From: Candidatus Saccharimonadota bacterium
GTDB lineage: Bacteria; Patescibacteriota; Saccharimonadia; Saccharimonadales; Saccharimonadaceae
DNA length: 64,000 nucleotides
Direction: 5' to 3'
Assembly (NCBI GenBank): GCA_015999875.1
Contig: JAECRG010000001.1
Location: forward strand, 483,330 to 547,329
Positions within the stretch are counted from its first letter, which is position 1. Each line of letters begins with the position of its first letter. The position numbers and the translations under genes were made by a program. This document shows, piece by piece, positions 60,207 to 64,000 of the stretch. Under the pieces are notes generated by a model. That model had not been told where the DNA came from. It was given only the letters and a program-made list of their open reading frames with translations, and did no database searches.

Positions 60207-60235
60207 TTGCATGGTAATGGTTTTTTTGATATGAT
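60207..60235 (+). promoter_or_regulatory. Promoter of tRNA-fMet
   Basis: TTGCAT (60207-60212), 17 bp, TATGAT (60230-60235). The tRNA starts 12 nt after the -10 box. Confidence 0.75.
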
Positions 60236-60246
60236 AGCTGTTGTAT

Positions 60247-60323
60247 CGCGGGGTGGAGCAGTCCGGTAGCTCGCTGGGCTCATAACCCAGAGGTCGTTGG
60301 TTCAAATCCAACCCCCGCTACCA
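60247..60323 (+). tRNA. Initiator tRNA-fMet (CAT)
   Basis: CGCGGGG...CCCCGCT with a 1-72 mismatch, anticodon arm GGG-CTCATAA-CCC with the three GC pairs of initiators, T-arm and encoded CCA. This is an unmistakable initiator tRNA. Confidence 0.97.
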
Positions 60324-60359
60324 AGAAAATAACCAGTCACTTGACTGGTTATTTTCTTT
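60323..60359 (+). terminator. Terminator of tRNA-fMet
   Basis: AAGAAAATAACCAGTCA and TGACTGGTTATTTTCTT form a 17-bp stem that begins at the last base of the encoded CCA. It is followed by a short T-run. Confidence 0.85.
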
Positions 60360-60386
60360 GCCTTTATCCTATAGACCCGGGATGGA

Positions 60387-63332
60387 CTACTTCTTCCCTA
60401 TCTTCGTAAGTCGCCACACTACAAAAATAATCAACAAGATACCGAGGAACAGTGGTGCAAGGAATGTATAGTCTCGCAGGAAGTACAGTACCGCGAGTAC
60501 CACCGACACCACGCCCCACCACATAACCCATGATTTGCGGAGCAGCGCGCCAGCCGTGAGGACTAGGAGATGTTCAACCAAGAATACAAGTGGATACCCA
60601 GGCTCGCCCATGAGTGCGTATACGCCAGTAGAGCCCGTCACAAATGCAAGCGCGATAATCGCTCGTGTCTTATACTCTCCCTTGCGCCACAATGCGACGA
60701 GACCAATCGTAAGCGCCCACCAGTGTCCGTAGAAGACAAGGTTCGATTCGGGTATAAGTACCGAGACAATTCGTTGCAGGGCAAATGTGCCGATATATAC
60801 CGCAGCCTCGACGTAATTCGTTTTGCTCTGCAAGTGACCATGGACACCCAGAGTAAGTGCAATAGCGAGCAGTGAGCCAGCGGCGGCTAGTACAAATTCA
60901 TTCGTACTCGCGAAGACATACGCCAGAGCAACGAGCCCAAGAACCACCCATACTGATACTAGCGAAGCCAGTTGGCGCCACTCGTCTTTTTTGCTAACCA
61001 TTAGCCAGTAAATAGCATAGAAGATTGCAGCGCTCAACCAAACCACGCCACGTAGCAGCCATTCCGAATCAAACTCAAGCCAATACCACAATGCGGTGAG
61101 CGCACAGACAAGCGCGACGTTGCCAGCAATCATGACACCCGGTATCTTCTCGACATGTGAACCGATCCAGAAGATACCAGTGTACACGACACATGCAAGC
61201 GTAACCCAGCCCATACCCGCTTGCCATGCGACAATAAGCCCAAGTAGCGGATAGGCAAAATACACCAACCGACTAATCTGCGTAAGCGTATTTTTTGTGT
61301 CTTTGAGAGTAACACGCAGCGCCACTCCTGCAACAGACGCCAGAAGTAGCAATGCTGTTGCCGTACGATACACTGCTGGATCTATACTGCTTGTCACGGC
61401 CGTCGCTACCAAGCACGCAAACACCGCAGCACCAAGTCCAGCGAGTGCAGTACGTCGCTCCCTCTCGCCGTTGAGATGATGCGCAGCTGCACCAGCAACC
61501 AGTAGCACGGCAGCGACTACAATCGTTACGAGTAATTGCCAATCCGACGCGATCGATGATTCATTTACCCATGCGATAATCGAAACGATACCAAAAAGTG
61601 CACCGATGATTTCAATCGTAACGGACTTAAGTAAGTACGACAACGCGACATAGATTCCTCCGCTCAGCAGCATAGTCCAGCCAATCGATATTCCATCACC
61701 CATCAACAGACCAGAAATTGCCACTAGCGCCGCATACGTGCCGGCCGCCACACTAAGTAGCGCGCGTATCGATTGTGACTTAGCAAGCGCTCTCGCTCGC
61801 TCTAGACCCATAAGCGCAAAGAGTGCCAGTATAGTGAATCCTCCTGCAACTACTTCATATGATACCGGTGGCTCAAACACACCTCGTGCGAGCACATATG
61901 GCAATGCTACAGATGCTACCAACCCCACATATGCCCAACCAGCTTCTCGGAATCGGACTGTAGCAGCAAGACTTAGTCCTCCGATAACCACTAGGCTCAA
62001 GGTAGTCCACCTGGCCATGTACACATCGCCCGCCCACCAACACATACCAGCCACTAGCATCACAAGCGAGACTACTACGAAGATTCGCTCTACTTGCACC
62101 CCCTCCTGATCTTCATTTGGGCGAACGCGTAGCAAGCTGTAGCCCGCCTGCAGTAGCGCCAACACCAGCATCCACACACCGAACTGTACTTGCTGACCGC
62201 TACTTGTCATCACATCAGTTACATCTAATGCAACGATGATTAACGTGATATGTGCGAGTACTCGCACAACCGCTTCGCACATGCGTTCACGTTTCTCAAG
62301 CCATACCACCAAGTAATGCGCTGTTGCTATGCCATACAGAACCTCGTACATAAACAAATCCATACTAGATCCAGTGAGTAAACTAGCTACCAGTGCAATG
62401 GGTGTGGTAATCTGCCCAGTTTTTTCGATAGGCTTCGCAAAAATACGTGGCAACGCAGTTGGCCAAAGGATATGCAGGCTGTTGCATAGTAGCGATACCC
62501 CTATCATCACGATAAAGTACCAGACAATCGACAGACTCAGAGTTGACACCGCAGATAACGCAAGAGAAAGTACAAACGCCATCGTAAGATACGAGACAAG
62601 CTCACTCTGGAGACGAGTAGCGGCGACCGCGTAGGCAAGTAGTCCTACGATCGAAGTAATAAGCCACGCAACTTCACCAGAGAAACCACCGAGCGATGTG
62701 AGCGCGAAGCCGATAAACGGCAAAATAGCGAGACCCGTACCAACAAATGCCGTAGCCGCTGGTCGTAGTCGCTGCGAATTACTATATAGCGCCATACCAC
62801 TGATATAGAACGCTAGAGTAACGAAGATAAGTGAAAACAGTTTTACTCCTGCTGGCATAACAAGCGTAACAAACAGTGCGGCGGCGGCTACAATCAGAAA
62901 GCTCGCTACATAGAGCAGGATATTGAGATTTTGGAGGGTTTCTTTTTCTTTACGTGCAGCTATATCCTCAGTAGAAAGCACTGGCTGTGGAGCGACCGCC
63001 TCTGTATATATAGCTCGTGGTATCTCCATGGGCTCATCGTCGTACTCATCAGTACCCTCGGGTATGATGCCGAGTTCTTCGCAACGCGGCATTGCTGCAT
63101 TGCCTGCACTGTCGGCGACAACACCATTACCTTCATCAACCAGTTGACGGAGCCTGTGTTTACTCACCTCATCACTACGAAGCAACTCCGAAACCTTATT
63201 GCCAAAAGCCCGATAGCCGTCCCAGTAACCCTGACCGTATGAGTTGGCGCTCTGATCATTTTTGTTGCTCGATCGCGCACTACGCCAAAGTGCGAAAAAT
63301 ACTATTGCCAGAAAAAACCAAAAAAAACTCAT
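60387..63332 (-). CDS. Giant polytopic membrane protein (DUF2339-like)
   Basis: A 981-residue protein. After an N-terminal helix and a soluble stretch of ~100 residues there are more than twenty hydrophobic segments to the end. Such many-helix proteins with an N-terminal cytoplasmic part belong to DUF2339/DUF2157-like groups of unknown role. No catalytic motif is visible. GAGGGGATGAG gives a strong ribosome-binding site. It is one of the largest genes in the window and stands alone. Confidence 0.75.
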   Translation of the reverse strand: MSFFWFFLAIVFFALWRSARSSNKNDQSANSYGQGYWDGYRAFGNKVSELLRSDEVSKHRLRQLVDEGNGVVADSAGNAAMPRCEELGIIPEGTDEYDDEPMEIPRAIYTEAVAPQPVLSTEDIAARKEKETLQNLNILLYVASFLIVAAAALFVTLVMPAGVKLFSLIFVTLAFYISGMALYSNSQRLRPAATAFVGTGLAILPFIGFALTSLGGFSGEVAWLITSIVGLLAYAVAATRLQSELVSYLTMAFVLSLALSAVSTLSLSIVWYFIVMIGVSLLCNSLHILWPTALPRIFAKPIEKTGQITTPIALVASLLTGSSMDLFMYEVLYGIATAHYLVVWLEKRERMCEAVVRVLAHITLIIVALDVTDVMTSSGQQVQFGVWMLVLALLQAGYSLLRVRPNEDQEGVQVERIFVVVSLVMLVAGMCWWAGDVYMARWTTLSLVVIGGLSLAATVRFREAGWAYVGLVASVALPYVLARGVFEPPVSYEVVAGGFTILALFALMGLERARALAKSQSIRALLSVAAGTYAALVAISGLLMGDGISIGWTMLLSGGIYVALSYLLKSVTIEIIGALFGIVSIIAWVNESSIASDWQLLVTIVVAAVLLVAGAAAHHLNGERERRTALAGLGAAVFACLVATAVTSSIDPAVYRTATALLLLASVAGVALRVTLKDTKNTLTQISRLVYFAYPLLGLIVAWQAGMGWVTLACVVYTGIFWIGSHVEKIPGVMIAGNVALVCALTALWYWLEFDSEWLLRGVVWLSAAIFYAIYWLMVSKKDEWRQLASLVSVWVVLGLVALAYVFASTNEFVLAAAGSLLAIALTLGVHGHLQSKTNYVEAAVYIGTFALQRIVSVLIPESNLVFYGHWWALTIGLVALWRKGEYKTRAIIALAFVTGSTGVYALMGEPGYPLVFLVEHLLVLTAGALLRKSWVMWWGVVSVVLAVLYFLRDYTFLAPLFLGILLIIFVVWRLTKIGKK

Positions 63333-63456
63333 CTCATCCCCTCGTTTCGTTTACGCTTATCATAGCGCATTTTCAGGGAAATACCTAGGCAATACCTCGA
63401 TCGATTTGACCACACGGTATTTGCTATCATTGCAGATATATTCTAGTATAAGAAGT

Positions 63457-63690
63457 ATGGGATTTTTCAATGATTTAGGCAGTTTTCTGAACGAAGTACA
63501 GCAAGTGACAAATGAAGTTGATGGCTTCAAACAGGAGGTTGGCTCAACAATCAAAACCACTGTCACAGATATCGCCACTCAGGCCAGCGCCGTGCGCGAC
63601 GATGTAACTACACATGTGTCTGACGTGACGCAAACTGTTCAGTCTGCAAAAGACGACATCGCAAAAGAGCTCTCAGAGAGTGCTCAGTAA
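63457..63690 (+). CDS. Small amphipathic coiled-coil protein
   Basis: A 77-residue protein from the ATG at 63457 (MGFFNDLGSFLNEVQQVTNE). It is almost all amphipathic helix with heptad-like spacing and Thr/Val/Asp-rich repeats, similar in style to apolipoprotein-like or phasin-like proteins. TTGCTA-N17-TAGTAT ends 7 nt before the ATG, so it is leaderless. The longer frame from 63262 begins far upstream of the promoter. Function unknown. Confidence 0.6.
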   Translation: MGFFNDLGSFLNEVQQVTNEVDGFKQEVGSTIKTTVTDIATQASAVRDDVTTHVSDVTQTVQSAKDDIAKELSESAQ

Positions 63691-63702
63691 TCTAGCGACT
63701 AG

Positions 63703-63789
63703 CTAGTTATCATTTTTTTGTGGCAAAACGAGTCGTGCAATAAGTACTGCGAGAAATGCACACGCAATAATCAAGATGAAATATCTCAT
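63703..63789 (-). CDS. 28-residue single-helix membrane peptide
   Basis: A tiny frame beginning with ATG overlapping the stop of the 63786-63995 gene (ATGA) and ending at TAG 63703-63705. It reads MRYFILIIACAFLAVLIARL then VLPQKNDN, one membrane helix with a short polar end. Coupled to the 69-residue membrane protein, it may be its partner. It could also be chance, given its length. Confidence 0.4.
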   Translation of the reverse strand: MRYFILIIACAFLAVLIARLVLPQKNDN

Positions 63790-63995
63790 TGATCGTTTTT
63801 AGCGCCGCCATATGGCATACTGCCGTAGCCGTTTGCAACCGTCTGTGAGCTTTGGCGTGAACCAACAACATTAAACGTACGAAGCAATGTGCCGATACCC
63901 GTGACGGCAACGATAGCAACTATCGAAAACCGTAAGAACTCTGAACGATCCATTTCCTTGTTGAGTACTGTACTAATACCTTGTTTGATTGCCAT
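63786..63995 (-). CDS. Small membrane protein, paralogue of the 28483 protein
   Basis: A 69-residue protein: MAIKQGISTVLNKEMDRSEF, a helix (LRFSIVAIVAVTGIGTLL) and a Gly/Ser-rich tail with NGYGSMPYGG. The DRSEFL-helix block matches the TRAEFL-helix block of the 28483 protein. The start is near the window edge, so a longer upstream part or promoter cannot be seen. Confidence 0.55.
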   Translation of the reverse strand: MAIKQGISTVLNKEMDRSEFLRFSIVAIVAVTGIGTLLRTFNVVGSRQSSQTVANGYGSMPYGGAKNDQ

Positions 63996-64000
63996 GTTTC

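Noticed and set aside
1-64000. Reassignment of UGA to glycine, as in some CPR lineages
   Set aside because: TGA acts as the normal stop in many genes (for example protease 4853, pncA, pncB, nadE), often in ATGA overlaps.

Overview
The window looks like chromosomal DNA of a Patescibacteria/CPR bacterium, most probably a Saccharibacterium (TM7). This is inference from gene content. There is a full set of translation, repair and chaperone genes, no sign of amino-acid biosynthesis, NAD made only by salvage, a TrbL/VirB6-like secretion membrane protein, and many short membrane or surface proteins. TGA ends many genes normally, so the UGA-as-Gly code of Gracilibacteria and Absconditabacteria does not apply. 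A striking feature is that many promoters (TTGNNN, 17 bp, TATAAT-like) lie only 6-10 nt before the start codon, so a large share of mRNAs should be leaderless.

Region 1-3.5 kb, minus strand: ruvC, yebC, a membrane-anchored nuclease with an excalibur tail, and tRNA-Lys. Region 3.4-10 kb, minus strand: two linked transcription units of peptide-ligation genes. The first runs MATCAP/DUF1704-like metallopeptidase, ATP-grasp, MurL-like PP-loop protein, ATP-grasp. The second runs retropepsin-like protease, RimK, DUF192, membrane protein. This add/remove set of ligases and a peptidase is the best candidate for an undescribed system. Region 10-17 kb: a TrbL/VirB6-like protein and its small partner, dnaJ with a CIRCE operator, a membrane-anchored protein and a GlcD-type FAD oxidase.

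Region 17.1-24.8 kb is a compact NAD salvage locus: nadD, nadE, nrtR, pnuC, nadR, pncA, pncB, an APH-like kinase and a NUDIX hydrolase. Copies of a TAGTGT-N7-ACACTA palindrome lie in its intergenic regions and probably bind NrtR. dnaK follows with its own CIRCE. Region 27-33.4 kb holds surface and secreted proteins: a DUF916-like protein, a secreted beta-rich protein, two phage-tail-fibre-like proteins and a secreted alpha/beta hydrolase. Region 33.4-42 kb, minus strand, is housekeeping: hrcA-grpE (third CIRCE), gmk-like, lepA, ftsH-murJ and tilS.

Region 42-57 kb mixes a Y-family polymerase operon, a second large tail-fibre-like/DUF2961 surface protein, a lipoprotein, membrane proteins, PAP2, YggT, an Asn/Thr-rich surface protein, CsbD, an exonuclease/GIY-YIG fusion and a lone pyrF-like gene. 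Region 57-64 kb holds tRNA-Met, tRNA-fMet, a membrane protein/ATP-cone/cysteine-less flavoprotein set, a giant polytopic membrane protein and small membrane or coiled-coil proteins. I saw no rRNA, CRISPR array, insertion sequence or complete prophage.
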